A stretch of DNA of 47,232 nt from Alistipes sp. (GCA_021202985.1 JAJQCA010000027.1:38574-85805), one strand, 5' to 3'; positions 28,240-37,221 are shown, counted from the first letter of the stretch. Notes: generated by a model from the sequence alone, not told the origin. Translations and numbers: made by a program.

Positions 28240-29667
28240 ATGAAATCGAGGATATACAAACTCTTACTTGCCTTGCTCCCGGCGGTGGCCCTTACGGCCT
28301 GCGACGACGATAAATACGTGGAACCGGTCCTCTCCCCGTCGGTACAGCTCGAATACGTCCCCACCCCCGACGCCAATGAAATAGTGGTAACTATCACCCC
28401 GGGCAAAAGCGTGGCTACGTTACGCTACGCCATCGGGCAGGACGAGGACAGCGACGCCTTCCTGGCAGGTACGATGACGGGAATAGCAACGATAGAGGCT
28501 GCCGGGGAAATAGATACCCGGTTCACGGGACTGCAGGAGAAGGAAGTTTATACGATATTCGCCCGCGGTTTCGCCGCGGACGGCACGGCCGGACCGCTGG
28601 CGCTGCTGAAAGTCAAGACGCGCGGGGAACTTCCCGAGCTGGTGGTCTCGACCCAATTCGTGGCCGAGACTTCGGCCGGTATCTATATCAACGGGCATAC
28701 CAACTACTACAAATACGTCTACGCGCTCGGGCGCGACGGCGACCGCGAGACCTTCGAGAAGGGTATACTGGACGGCACCACGGAAAAAACCGAATCCGCG
28801 AAGTACACAGCCACCTATTTCGACCTCGACATGGATTCCGAATACGTCTTCTTCCTCACGGCCTACGACCGCCTGAGTAACCAGCCCACGGAAACCATCG
28901 AGGTTCCTTTCCGTACCGCGGCCAAAGGTACGGTGCCGGCCGTATCGGTAACGCTGGACCATATCGACATCTTTTCCAGCCACTACACCCTCACGCCGAA
29001 TTCCCTTTGCAAACGCTTCGGGGTTACGGCCACCTATGACGGGGAATACGAAGACGCGTCGAAAAACGAGACCTACAAAGGCAACATGTTGGAAATGCTC
29101 TGGGCATGGGACAGGTCAAAGAACGGTTATATAACGCGCGGATACGGGGAGCTGGCCTACCAGCATTCCACCCCGTCCTTCCTGCTGGGCACCGACGACG
29201 CTTTTAACCACGAAATCGAGATGTATGTCATCGTGTACGGTGACGACGAAGAGACTCCCGTCGCCGTTCAGAGGCACCTGTTCGAAACCCCCGCCTACGA
29301 CGACGGCATGGGTGAGGCCGAAGCAACCATTACCGTTACCGATATCCACGACAACGGGGCTATGTACGAGTTCGAAGTGAACGAGTACACGATGGGCCTC
29401 GTATACGAAACGGTCGACGAGGAGTGGTACGAGCAGTTGCTCCAGTCGGGTTACTATTACGAAGGGTACATGGAGGATTTGATATTATATGAAGGTTACT
29501 GGAACTACACCCACAACATCCGGCGCACGTCGTTCCCCGAGGCCACCGCTTCGCCGGGCCGCAATTACCGCGTGTTTTACATGCCTATGAACTATAACGG
29601 TCCGTTCGGCGGCCTGGGTAAAATGAAAAGCTACTCTTACACCACCACAGGGACAACCGCCAATTAA
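28240..29667 (+). CDS. Surface lipoprotein with Ig/FN3-like domains, function unknown
   Basis: I chose the start at 28240, which gives a clean lipoprotein signal with Cys21 (VALTACDDDKY). Longer readings from 28168 or 28210 put a charged extension before it. The 475-residue mature product looks like several beta-sandwich repeats of about 100 residues (for example YTIFARGFAADGTAGPLALLKVKTRG and YVFFLTAYDRLSNQPTETIEVPFRT, both FN3-like), followed by a Tyr-rich acidic C-terminal region. The Asp run after the cysteine fits surface display. It is in the protease operon; a substrate-binding role is plausible but not shown. Confidence 0.8.
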   Translation: MKSRIYKLLLALLPAVALTACDDDKYVEPVLSPSVQLEYVPTPDANEIVVTITPGKSVATLRYAIGQDEDSDAFLAGTMTGIATIEAAGEIDTRFTGLQEKEVYTIFARGFAADGTAGPLALLKVKTRGELPELVVSTQFVAETSAGIYINGHTNYYKYVYALGRDGDRETFEKGILDGTTEKTESAKYTATYFDLDMDSEYVFFLTAYDRLSNQPTETIEVPFRTAAKGTVPAVSVTLDHIDIFSSHYTLTPNSLCKRFGVTATYDGEYEDASKNETYKGNMLEMLWAWDRSKNGYITRGYGELAYQHSTPSFLLGTDDAFNHEIEMYVIVYGDDEETPVAVQRHLFETPAYDDGMGEAEATITVTDIHDNGAMYEFEVNEYTMGLVYETVDEEWYEQLLQSGYYYEGYMEDLILYEGYWNYTHNIRRTSFPEATASPGRNYRVFYMPMNYNGPFGGLGKMKSYSYTTTGTTAN

Positions 29668-29690
29668 CAAAGCAATAAGAAAAGATGACG

Positions 29691-31103
29691 ATGAAAATTA
29701 TTACAAGAATAGCCCTGGCTCTCGCGATGGTAGTGACGTTTGCCGCCTGCGAGGATGAAAAGTCGGACTACATCAAATTGTCGATGAGCTCGTTCACCTT
29801 CAGCCCCGAAGGGGAAGAGGAGTATACCGTTACGGTCGACGCGAGCGGTACGTGGAAAGCCACCTATACCAGCACATGGATAACCGTGGAGCAGGACGAC
29901 TCGCGAACCCTTCGCATAGGCGCTGCCCCTACCCGCAGCAACGGGATGCGCAAGGCGCAGATAAGCGTCACTTCCGGCTTCGCCGAAGAGATTATAGAGG
30001 TGACCCAGCTTGGCACCAATGTGATATTCAACATCCTTGAGCAGCACTCGCAGGAGTTTATCATGTCGCCGTACGGTACCTACGTGTGCGGTGTGAAGGT
30101 CGAATTGGAAAACCTTGTCTATTACTACACGCCTTACATAATCGAAACGCAGACCGGCGAAATTACCGAAATGGAGACGGTCACGGATATGTACGATGCG
30201 GCTGCCGTTTCCGACACCGGGGTTTTCGCCGTGGCGGATTGGACAAACACAGCCCAATATTACACCGCCGACGGGGAAAAGAAGGAAGTCGCCGTTCCGG
30301 ATGGATTCTCTTACGTCGTGGTGAGCAGTATGAGTTCGGACGGGTCAATTTTCGTCGGTTACGGTTGGCACGTAGAGGAAGCGCTCTATTACCCCATCAA
30401 ATGGACCGACAACCAGCCCGAAATCCTTAGCATGCCCATGACCGACACATACGGCCGGAGCGTGGAGCAGGGAAGCATGGCCCGCGGTTGTTCGGCGGAC
30501 GGTTCGATTATCTACGGCAGTTGCTGGGACGATTTTGCGGCCATTTACTGGAAGGGTTCCGGTTCGTGGCAGTATGTAGGGGGAGGCGATGTAATCAATT
30601 TGCACACCCTGATTGTCGAGGGGTATGAAGGTCTGGTTTACATCGACGTGGTCGATATGCCCATCACGACGGCGGAAAACACCATGATGAGCACCTCTGG
30701 CCGGTATATGGCCGTCACCTATCAGGTCAACGTGGCCGAGAACAGGGATGTGTCTACATATCTATATCCCGCAATTTTGGATACCGAAACCGGCATACTC
30801 GATATCATAAGGGACCTGCCTGACGGATTCCGTAACGCCTGGGGCCGTACGGCATCCGACCACGGCCACCTGTCGTTCGCATGTCCGCGGTCGACCACAT
30901 TTTACGGTTATGTATACGATTCTTTTAAGGGACTTACCCGTACAACTTCCGATTACCTTGAAGAAGAGTTCGGTTTTATGCTTCAGGAAGACGAGGCCTA
31001 TATAATCCATTATGCCGGCGAAGGTGAAGCCATCATGGGCGGTACCTATATTTATCAAGGAAGCATGATGGATTACTGGTATCTGACCCAGGCAGAAGAT
31101 TGA
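29691..31103 (+). CDS. BACON-domain lipoprotein with HAF-like repeats
   Basis: The 470-residue lipoprotein (Cys20 in TFAACEDEKSD) has one BACON domain (about 30-115, with GTWKATYTSTWITVEQDDSRTLRI). A longer domain with repeats of the form SSDGSIFVGYGWHVEEALYYPIKW and SADGSIIYGSCWDDFAAIYW follows, resembling the HAF/beta-propeller repeats of extracellular proteins. BACON domains occur in surface proteins of gut Bacteroidetes and often bind mucin or glycans. The start could also be 29685, two codons earlier. It lies in the protease operon; no catalytic motif is seen. Confidence 0.8.
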   Translation: MKIITRIALALAMVVTFAACEDEKSDYIKLSMSSFTFSPEGEEEYTVTVDASGTWKATYTSTWITVEQDDSRTLRIGAAPTRSNGMRKAQISVTSGFAEEIIEVTQLGTNVIFNILEQHSQEFIMSPYGTYVCGVKVELENLVYYYTPYIIETQTGEITEMETVTDMYDAAAVSDTGVFAVADWTNTAQYYTADGEKKEVAVPDGFSYVVVSSMSSDGSIFVGYGWHVEEALYYPIKWTDNQPEILSMPMTDTYGRSVEQGSMARGCSADGSIIYGSCWDDFAAIYWKGSGSWQYVGGGDVINLHTLIVEGYEGLVYIDVVDMPITTAENTMMSTSGRYMAVTYQVNVAENRDVSTYLYPAILDTETGILDIIRDLPDGFRNAWGRTASDHGHLSFACPRSTTFYGYVYDSFKGLTRTTSDYLEEEFGFMLQEDEAYIIHYAGEGEAIMGGTYIYQGSMMDYWYLTQAED

Positions 31104-31172
31104 AACAGGAATGACCGGAACTACCCCGGTACATAATAAACACCAATTGTTTAACACTAAAAACCAAAAAGT

Positions 31173-32051
31173 ATGAAAAAGTATCTATTAATGATTGGCA
31201 CCGTTCTGCTATCGGCAATGCTTATCACGGCCTGCAGCGACGACGATAAAGACCCGGATCCCGATCCCGAGACACCAGAAGTTCCGGATCCGGACCCGGA
31301 TCCAGATCCCGATCCGGACCCCGCTCCAAGCCTTACGTTGTGGCTGGTCGACAAAATGGAGAGCATGGACAATATACTCACTTTCGAGTACAACGACGAT
31401 TATACCCTGTCGGCAATAATCGATGAGTCTTTGCTTTACGGTTCCACAACCGAAACCAATTTCATATGGGATTCCGAGGGAAACCTTACAGGTTTGCAGT
31501 TCCGGGGAGAACCCGAGGTGACATATACATATGAAGGCAATACTATAGTTGCGACAACCGTAGAAGACGATTACGGGTATGCTCCGGACCCGACTATCTA
31601 TTACCTTGATGAAGACGGAAGAATTACCTACGGGGCGACGCCCAATTTTTGGCCTGCAGGCTCTGAAACAAGGTATGTCATAGAATATGACGAAGTGGGT
31701 AGGGTTAGCGCTACATCGAAGGTAATCTATGATGCCGACGGCAACGAAGGGGAAATAATAGAGCCGACCACTTATGGATACGATGACAAAAATCCTATTC
31801 TCCACGGCGGTAGTCTTCCCGAATGGTTCTTCGCCAGTGGGCAGCCTATCCTAATTTCTTTCCCGAAACTTACGCCTATAAACAATATAATTTCCTATAC
31901 CACCGATAGTGGTTTCGGCGCGGGAACCACCGAGTTTGAAATGGAATATAATGAAGAAGGCTATCCTATTAAATGGGGAATGCTTATGGATGGAGAAATA
32001 TACGAATTTACTGCCTTCGATATCACATACAAACAGATCGAAATCGAATAG
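31173..32051 (+). CDS. Lipoprotein with Asp-Pro repeat linker, function unknown
   Basis: This 292-residue lipoprotein (Cys21 in LITACSDDDKD) is the last gene of the operon. After the lipobox comes a linker of repeated Asp-Pro pairs (about 27-50). It is encoded by tandem GATCC/GACCC units at about 31253-31322. The linker is followed by a beta-rich domain with YD-like motifs (EYNDDYTLSAII, EYDEVGRVSATSKVIYDADGN) reminiscent of RHS-type or DUF4595 repeats. The linker probably holds the domain away from the membrane. The DNA is visibly AT-richer than the protease gene. The intergenic gap upstream is 69 bases. Confidence 0.8.
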   Translation: MKKYLLMIGTVLLSAMLITACSDDDKDPDPDPETPEVPDPDPDPDPDPDPAPSLTLWLVDKMESMDNILTFEYNDDYTLSAIIDESLLYGSTTETNFIWDSEGNLTGLQFRGEPEVTYTYEGNTIVATTVEDDYGYAPDPTIYYLDEDGRITYGATPNFWPAGSETRYVIEYDEVGRVSATSKVIYDADGNEGEIIEPTTYGYDDKNPILHGGSLPEWFFASGQPILISFPKLTPINNIISYTTDSGFGAGTTEFEMEYNEEGYPIKWGMLMDGEIYEFTAFDITYKQIEIE

Positions 32052-32081
32052 TAAAAGCCTCTATTAATTTCTTTCTTTTTA

Positions 32082-32113
32082 CCCCGGAAGCCCTGTCTTC
32101 CGGGGTGTTTTTT
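32082..32113 (+). terminator. Rho-independent terminator of the protease operon
   Basis: A 9-bp stem (CCCCGGAAG with CTTCCGGGG) and a 6-base loop are followed by TGTTTTTT. The terminator lies 30 bases past the stop of the last gene. Confidence 0.93.
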
Positions 32114-32313
32114 AGCCCTTTACCGATTGGCGGGTGACGGCAATATTACCGGAATGTAACCACAAGCCATTGGGCAAATGAACGGAACAAAATAAATCAA
32201 CCGCTCCGACAATTTAATATTATCAGCACTTAATTGATAGGCCGGTTTTTCTTACTATTTACAGGCTGAAAGTTGACCTGTTGTACCGGGTCGCATATCG
32301 TTTCGTGCTTATA

Positions 32314-32351
32314 AAATAATAAAGCGGCAAGCAAATGCCGCTTTATTATTT
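32314..32351 (-). terminator. Terminator of the fimbrial operon, possibly bidirectional
   Basis: A perfect 16-bp inverted repeat (AAATAATAAAGCGGCA and its complement) with a 6-base loop lies 14 bases past the stop of the last fimbrial gene. T-rich arms on both sides would let it act in both directions between convergent operons. Confidence 0.9.
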
Positions 32352-32365
32352 ATGTACAAAGTAAT

Positions 32366-34624
32366 TTAGGAATTTTCCGAAATCATCGTTGTGCGTTCTA
32401 CGATCCATGCCCAGATGTTCGCCATCAGCCTGTCGAAATCGGACGAAACAATCCCGTCCGTCTGGGCCGCAGCGCTCATCGCCGAACCTCGGTTGGAAGT
32501 TATACCGCTGTCTCCGCAATAGAATACCCCTGCCGTGATATTGATCCCGTGGGTCATCATAAGGTGCACGTCGCTTCCGGCAGCCACCCTGAGCAGCGGT
32601 GCAGTCGTTTCGTCGTTGTAGCCGTTATTATAGCCGATTGTCGACTTGCTAAGTCCCATAATTGTTTCGGCTACCGCACCGAACGGCCCGTTGAAGAATC
32701 TTTCGGTACGTCCCTGCCAGTCGTCCTCAGCCCTTTCGAGTCCGGTTACCTGGGAAGTCGTTTCCCAGGTTCCGCTACCACTGCCAACGTCCGCGTCTTC
32801 CAGATCATAGACATACGACTCAATGTTCGAATTTGTATTGTCACTGTCGAAACCGACTATAAGGATATTGTTTGCTTTGGAAGAGTGCCACCCGGTTATG
32901 AGTTTAGCCGCGGCAGGTGAAGGAGTACACTCCGCCGGAAGATGAACGACATCGACATCGCTCAGGACTTTCTCCAGTATATACATATCCGAAGCGGACT
33001 GGCTTGTAATCGTCGCGTTCTTCAAATCGTATACTATAATCCCACCGATGGTAACCTGGCCCGAAGGAGAGAAATTGGAGGGATTTTCCAGTACCCGGCG
33101 CATCGCCTCGCCAGAAACTTCGGTAAATGTACCGTCCGTGGTACCGAGATCGCCGTCCAGGTCGGTAATTGTAAGTACCCTTACGTATCTGGAAGCCATC
33201 ATGCCCTCGTAGGTTTCCTGCACCACTTCTATATCGAAAGTCCACCAGTCGGTATACACCTGTAAACCTCCGGTAAATTCGGCTTCGGTATAATTATCCC
33301 CGGTAGCGGTGAATAGCATTTTCCAGACGTCGTCGCCGGAAGAAGAATCTTTAACAACTTCCAAACGGTAGAAATCCGTTGTGAATGTTCCCCCTTCAGG
33401 CGTTATCACCTGGCCGGTGGGATCCCCGTTTTCGTCCGTTATCTTTATACTGAACGGTACCGTGGCCTGAAGCGTTTCGGTCTTATCCGAGCCGGCAAAA
33501 TACTGCATGACTACTTTCCGGGAAGATATACCCAGATAATTCTCATCGCCGCTGAACCACATTTCCGAGGTAAGTTCGTCCCATACCTGCATAGTTGCGG
33601 TAATGGCCGTAGCCTCGTTTTCGGCCGCATCGTTGGGGGACGGCCATCCGCGGCCGTTGACCTGCATGATATTGAAGATATATTTATGATTCCTGAGAAC
33701 CTGCCCGAACGGATGCCCGTCGAAACCGGAATCGAAATCGATGCGGTAATAAGAGGGAGCCGTATCGTCGGCAAAATATCCGCCTACTATAACACAGGTA
33801 GCCGTGGAAGTTTGAAGGCTTTGATCGGTTACGGGAAGCGATTCGGGAAGATAGGTCCTTGTAATGCTCTTGTCGCCGTCGGATTCGACGGTTTTGGAAT
33901 AGGCCGCATATACGGACGCTGAACCGGGAACCGTAGCCGACGAAACGCTCATCTTGCCTTCTGTCTGAAGTGCGGAAGAAGAGGGTACGATATTGTACCT
34001 GTCGTTAGCCCTGTATATATAGACGCTTTCCATCCTGAAATCTTCTGAGAACTCGGGGTCTATGTTATTATTGACATCCACCCTCGCCACAGCCCTGAGC
34101 ATGGTTACCGAAAAGGAATTAGGCTGGTCTGCTTTAAGTTGTGGGAGAGAAATTTCACCGTAGAGCGGAAGTTCCCCTTCGATATCCGAACTGAAAGAAT
34201 CGATTAGCCACTCCTTAAAGTTGCTTTCGGCCATATCGTCGACTATCTCCCCGGAGTCGAACGCATCGTTGTAATTGGCAACGAGAACTATTTTCAACGG
34301 CACGTCCGAACTTGTGAGCAAAGCGTTGAAAGTCGTAATCCGGGAATCGGCAGTACTTTGAACTATTTGCTGCCCGTCTACAATATACCTGCATCGGTAT
34401 ATACCTCCGGACAATTCGAGCACCGCCAGTTTTATACGCGATACGGCGCCCTCGTCCTCATCGGCCACACTACGGGTAGCTTTCGGCACGGAACTGCTCG
34501 GGGTATGTATGCTCAGTTTTACCAAAGCGGAACCCGGCTCCATTGGCAGCGACTCCGTAGTATCGTCCTTAGTACAGGAAACGATGCCGGCCACCACCGC
34601 TAATCCGAGCCATATAGATTTCAT
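32366..34624 (-). CDS. Large fimbrial tip-like lipoprotein with a GATase1-like C-terminal region
   Basis: The preferred start is 34624, giving a lipoprotein signal with Cys17 (VAGIVSCTKDD) and 752 residues. The longer reading from 34678 would overlap the upstream gene. The N-terminal half resembles fimbrillin-type beta domains (VKLSIHTPSSS then SRIKLAVLELSGGIYRCRY; later NHKYIFNIMQVNGRGW) and carries an Arg (KATRS) like maturation sites of FimA-type subunits. The C-terminal 270 residues differ: GGIIVYDLKNA, DVDVVHLPAE, KANNILIVGFDSDN and FYCGDSGITSNRGSAMS, then NIWAWIVERT. This order is reminiscent of GATase1-like alpha/beta domains. It is the third gene of the operon, a place where tip or accessory subunits are often encoded. 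Confidence 0.75.
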   Translation of the reverse strand: MKSIWLGLAVVAGIVSCTKDDTTESLPMEPGSALVKLSIHTPSSSVPKATRSVADEDEGAVSRIKLAVLELSGGIYRCRYIVDGQQIVQSTADSRITTFNALLTSSDVPLKIVLVANYNDAFDSGEIVDDMAESNFKEWLIDSFSSDIEGELPLYGEISLPQLKADQPNSFSVTMLRAVARVDVNNNIDPEFSEDFRMESVYIYRANDRYNIVPSSSALQTEGKMSVSSATVPGSASVYAAYSKTVESDGDKSITRTYLPESLPVTDQSLQTSTATCVIVGGYFADDTAPSYYRIDFDSGFDGHPFGQVLRNHKYIFNIMQVNGRGWPSPNDAAENEATAITATMQVWDELTSEMWFSGDENYLGISSRKVVMQYFAGSDKTETLQATVPFSIKITDENGDPTGQVITPEGGTFTTDFYRLEVVKDSSSGDDVWKMLFTATGDNYTEAEFTGGLQVYTDWWTFDIEVVQETYEGMMASRYVRVLTITDLDGDLGTTDGTFTEVSGEAMRRVLENPSNFSPSGQVTIGGIIVYDLKNATITSQSASDMYILEKVLSDVDVVHLPAECTPSPAAAKLITGWHSSKANNILIVGFDSDNTNSNIESYVYDLEDADVGSGSGTWETTSQVTGLERAEDDWQGRTERFFNGPFGAVAETIMGLSKSTIGYNNGYNDETTAPLLRVAAGSDVHLMMTHGINITAGVFYCGDSGITSNRGSAMSAAAQTDGIVSSDFDRLMANIWAWIVERTTMISENS

Positions 34625-34662
34625 ATATGATTTAACAGTCATATTTCTTAAAAATTTATTGG

Positions 34663-35613
34663 TCACCATATCGTCCATTGGTGAATCTCATCCCAGGGTG
34701 TTATAGTGGTGTGTACAATTATTTCTCCAGTCTGTTCCAGAACGATCAGCACATTTGTGGTTCTACCCTGTTCCAACAGGATATAATTCCCTTCGGTGTC
34801 TCTGTCGCCGCTGGCGATTAAAGTGTCCGTACGGGTATTGCCGGTTCGGTAGATATCGACCACCACCCTGCTGTCGTCGCTGTAAATATGACCGGGAGCA
34901 TTGTGGATCATAATGTAAGGGTCCGGTGAGATGTAATCCATAGAGCCGTCGAACGAGCCTTCCTCCCAAATTTCCCTGGGTTCCAGCCGGGGAGTTCCTT
35001 CGAAATCGTAAGCGGAATAGAGGGAACTTATCCTGAAATAATAATCTTCCGCATTTCCGGTCTCGGGCAAACCTCTCACCGTTAAATTCAGCCTCGAATT
35101 CTTTCTTTTGAGCCAGACGGTATCGGCTTCAGTTTTTTCGTCTACGGGGATAAAGGCGACCTGTTTGTATCCGAAGAACATATCACCGGGACACAGGAAA
35201 AAGTCCGCGCGGCTGTCGTTTGGGAGCATTCTTATCTCCAAATCGTCGATATCATCCCCGAAACTGGCCTTTTCGACATCAACCGCATTCCCGATGTTGC
35301 CCCATACTGAAACATATCCGCCATCCAGCTCCTTGTCCGTAAGGTCAATAGGTGTACCTTGACGCATCATGGCGGTAGTGAACGCTACCGTATCGACAAG
35401 TTTTTCATTCCTGTCGAACAGATAGATCATAATATCGTCCAGTTCCTCAGTGTCCGTAATATCGGCTTGCGTCTCCCCGTCGGTTACCCTCACATACAGC
35501 AACTGCCTGACGTCGACCGCAGGACCCGGTCCCGGAGGGGGACATTCATTCATACCCTGCTTTACACAGGATACAAAGACGGTTAACGCCATAACAGACA
35601 GGACGTATTTCAT
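34663..35613 (-). CDS. FimB/Mfa2-family fimbrial anchor lipoprotein
   Basis: This is the predicted outer-membrane anchor subunit that ends or regulates fimbrial growth. The start at 35613 gives a clean lipoprotein signal with Cys16 (LTVFVSCVKQG); a start at 35646 adds eleven residues before it. The 316-residue protein has the family layout: MNECPPPG soon after the cysteine, a first beta domain (DDIMIYLFDRNEKLVDTVAF) and a second ending in VLIVLEQTGEIIVHTTITPWDEIHQW. It lies between the fimbrillin gene and the tip-like gene, as in mfa and fim operons. Confidence 0.87.
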   Translation of the reverse strand: MKYVLSVMALTVFVSCVKQGMNECPPPGPGPAVDVRQLLYVRVTDGETQADITDTEELDDIMIYLFDRNEKLVDTVAFTTAMMRQGTPIDLTDKELDGGYVSVWGNIGNAVDVEKASFGDDIDDLEIRMLPNDSRADFFLCPGDMFFGYKQVAFIPVDEKTEADTVWLKRKNSRLNLTVRGLPETGNAEDYYFRISSLYSAYDFEGTPRLEPREIWEEGSFDGSMDYISPDPYIMIHNAPGHIYSDDSRVVVDIYRTGNTRTDTLIASGDRDTEGNYILLEQGRTTNVLIVLEQTGEIIVHTTITPWDEIHQWTIW

Positions 35614-35672
35614 GTACCCTGTTATCGTATTTTTAGAAACCGGCATAATAGGCTTTTATGGTTATGGGAAAG

Positions 35673-35715
35673 GGAGTTTGCAGACCGACCCTTTTCGGGA
35701 TTTTCCGCAAACTCC
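35673..35715 (-). other. Stem-loop between fimbrillin and anchor genes
   Basis: GGAGTTTGC and GCAAACTCC form a perfect 9-bp outer stem. An inner CCC-TTTTC-GGG hairpin can form inside it. No long T run follows on the minus strand. It sits just after the major subunit gene, so it may be an attenuator or an mRNA-stabilising end that makes the subunit more abundant than the downstream proteins. Confidence 0.5.
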
Positions 35716-35732
35716 TACTTAAAGCTTTCAGA

Positions 35733-36803
35733 TTACCAAACTACATCCTGTATAATATCCACATCCCAGGGTTCTACCGCAAGTTCAACCTTAATAGGAG
35801 CAGTGTCCGGCGGTAAATCCGGATCGGTGGTACCTTCACCGAGATTATTTATAACGATGTTAATAATATACGATTTGTTAGCCTGGATAAGTGTGCCGTC
35901 GGTATTATTGTCTCCCTCTTCGGTATTTATAGGAATAGGGAAATACTGTTCGTCACCTTCATAGTTTGAAACGAGAGTCAGCAGCGTGCTTTCGTCCCTG
36001 TTCTGATTGGGCAAAACATAGAAGTAATTGCCCATGTTTTCTTCAACGGCAACCTCGAAATCGGTGGTAATCGCATCGTAAAGGAAACTCTGCTGGGTAA
36101 GGCTCATCGAACCTGTAAGCCCACCGAAAAGAGAACTGGAGTTAAGCGGGTTACCATATACATCAGTGGTCGAAACCGCCCTCTGTATACTTACTCCGGT
36201 TATTTCAAATTGATCAATGTCATAATTCCCCAAAGGAAGAATCTTGATTGTTCCCAGTGTTACTTTTGCTACGAGCCTTCTGAGGCTGATGGGCACCACG
36301 GTTGTACCTGTAAGGTTCAGGGTTACCGGGTTTTCCGTCTCTCCGAGCATTACTAAACCGTTCGTTGCAATATTGGCGGGCGTCTGGTAGGTAAGGTTGA
36401 TGGAGCTTTGAGCCTGCGTCAGTTTCGAGTAATCGTCTCCTTCATAAAATACCGGGAAGTTCGACGGTGTGTTAGTTAACACTACGATTTTTTTCGGGAA
36501 CCCGGTGGAGAGTCCGCTCATTGTGGCGGTAGTCACGTTCGTAAATGTTTGCGCATCCTCCAGAGCGTCGTTCTCAGCATTGAATACGTATACGGTAAAT
36601 TTTTTCACCGCGCTTTCAGCGGCATAGCTTGATGGCCCTGCAGCGCGGGTGAAATCATCACCTATAAGTGTTATCTTAAGATCGCCTTTCCCTTCTTCGT
36701 ATAACTTCTTCTGATCCGAGCCATTGTCGTTAGAACAGCTCGTTGCCAGTACGGAGAGGAAGGCAGCCCCGGCCATGAAAAGTTTAGAAAATCTCATAAT
36801 CAA
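35733..36803 (-). CDS. FimA/Mfa1-like fimbrillin lipoprotein
   Basis: This is the predicted major fimbrial subunit. The 356 residues have a lipoprotein signal (Cys23 in LATSCSNDN). Next comes an N-terminal segment with an Arg-Ala site (Arg53 in FTRAAG) where related subunits are cut by an Arg-specific protease before polymerisation. Two transthyretin-like beta domains follow (AVKKFTVYVFNAEND; LRRLVAKVTLGTIKI), and the protein ends in a C-terminal strand VELAVEPWDVDIIQDVVW typical of donor-strand exchange. It is the first gene of the operon. The start could be 36797, two codons later. A near-consensus -7 box (ATTATTTG on the minus strand at 36827-36834) lies upstream. Confidence 0.88.
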   Translation of the reverse strand: MIMRFSKLFMAGAAFLSVLATSCSNDNGSDQKKLYEEGKGDLKITLIGDDFTRAAGPSSYAAESAVKKFTVYVFNAENDALEDAQTFTNVTTATMSGLSTGFPKKIVVLTNTPSNFPVFYEGDDYSKLTQAQSSINLTYQTPANIATNGLVMLGETENPVTLNLTGTTVVPISLRRLVAKVTLGTIKILPLGNYDIDQFEITGVSIQRAVSTTDVYGNPLNSSSLFGGLTGSMSLTQQSFLYDAITTDFEVAVEENMGNYFYVLPNQNRDESTLLTLVSNYEGDEQYFPIPINTEEGDNNTDGTLIQANKSYIINIVINNLGEGTTDPDLPPDTAPIKVELAVEPWDVDIIQDVVW

Positions 36804-37074
36804 TACTTTAATTGGTTTTTTGAATGCAAATAATGTATGCTCCCAATATTCAATTTTGGTGCCGATAATGAATCTTCATGGTGGATAATTACGGTATTCG
36901 GTATCCGGGACACAGGATGCCGTTCTAAAAAATATCACCAAAGGGCAACCCCATCCACTTTACGTTATTAAGGACCGAGACAAATCAGTGATGGATATGG
37001 GTCTTATTCTTGGAGGTTCACGACAAATCGCTTTAATCCGTGGTTTTGCGATGACTTATCTTTATACCCCTAAA
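36804..37074. other. Intergenic region upstream of the fimbrial operon
   Basis: It is AT-rich and has no supported gene. The fimbrial promoter is probably within its first 60 bases (-7-like ATTATTTG on the minus strand at 36827-36834, TTG about 20 bases further upstream). I looked for inverted repeats flanking this promoter that would mark an invertible switch and saw none. Confidence 0.5.
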
Positions 37075-37113
37075 AGAAAAAATCCTCATATATCTTTGAT
37101 ATACAAGGATTTT
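37075..37113 (-). terminator. Terminator after tRNA-Gly
   Basis: AAAATCCT and AGGATTTT plus an inner TATATC/GATATA pairing form a hairpin, followed on the minus strand by a T run (AGGATTTTTTC). It lies about 37 bases past the tRNA 3' end. Confidence 0.8.
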
Positions 37114-37149
37114 ACTTCTCTTAACAGCTCCTTTTCCGGAACTTCGAGA

Positions 37150-37221
37150 GCGGAAAACGGGACTCGAACCCGCGACCCTCAGCTTGGGAAGCTGATGCTC
37201 TACCAACTGAGCTACTTCCGC
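37150..37221 (-). tRNA. tRNA-Gly (anticodon CCC)
   Basis: This 72-base gene folds into a full cloverleaf. The acceptor stem is GCGGAAG with TTTCCGC (one G-T pair), the D arm is GCTC...GAGC, and the anticodon stem TCAGC/GCTGA encloses the loop TTCCCAA. The T arm is GCGGG-TTCGAGT-CCCGT. Loop positions 34-36 read CCC, which decodes GGG glycine codons. CCA is not encoded. Confidence 0.95.

Noticed and set aside
36804-37074. Invertible promoter controlling the fimbriae
   Set aside because: No pair of inverted repeats flanking the promoter could be found, and no invertase gene is in the window.
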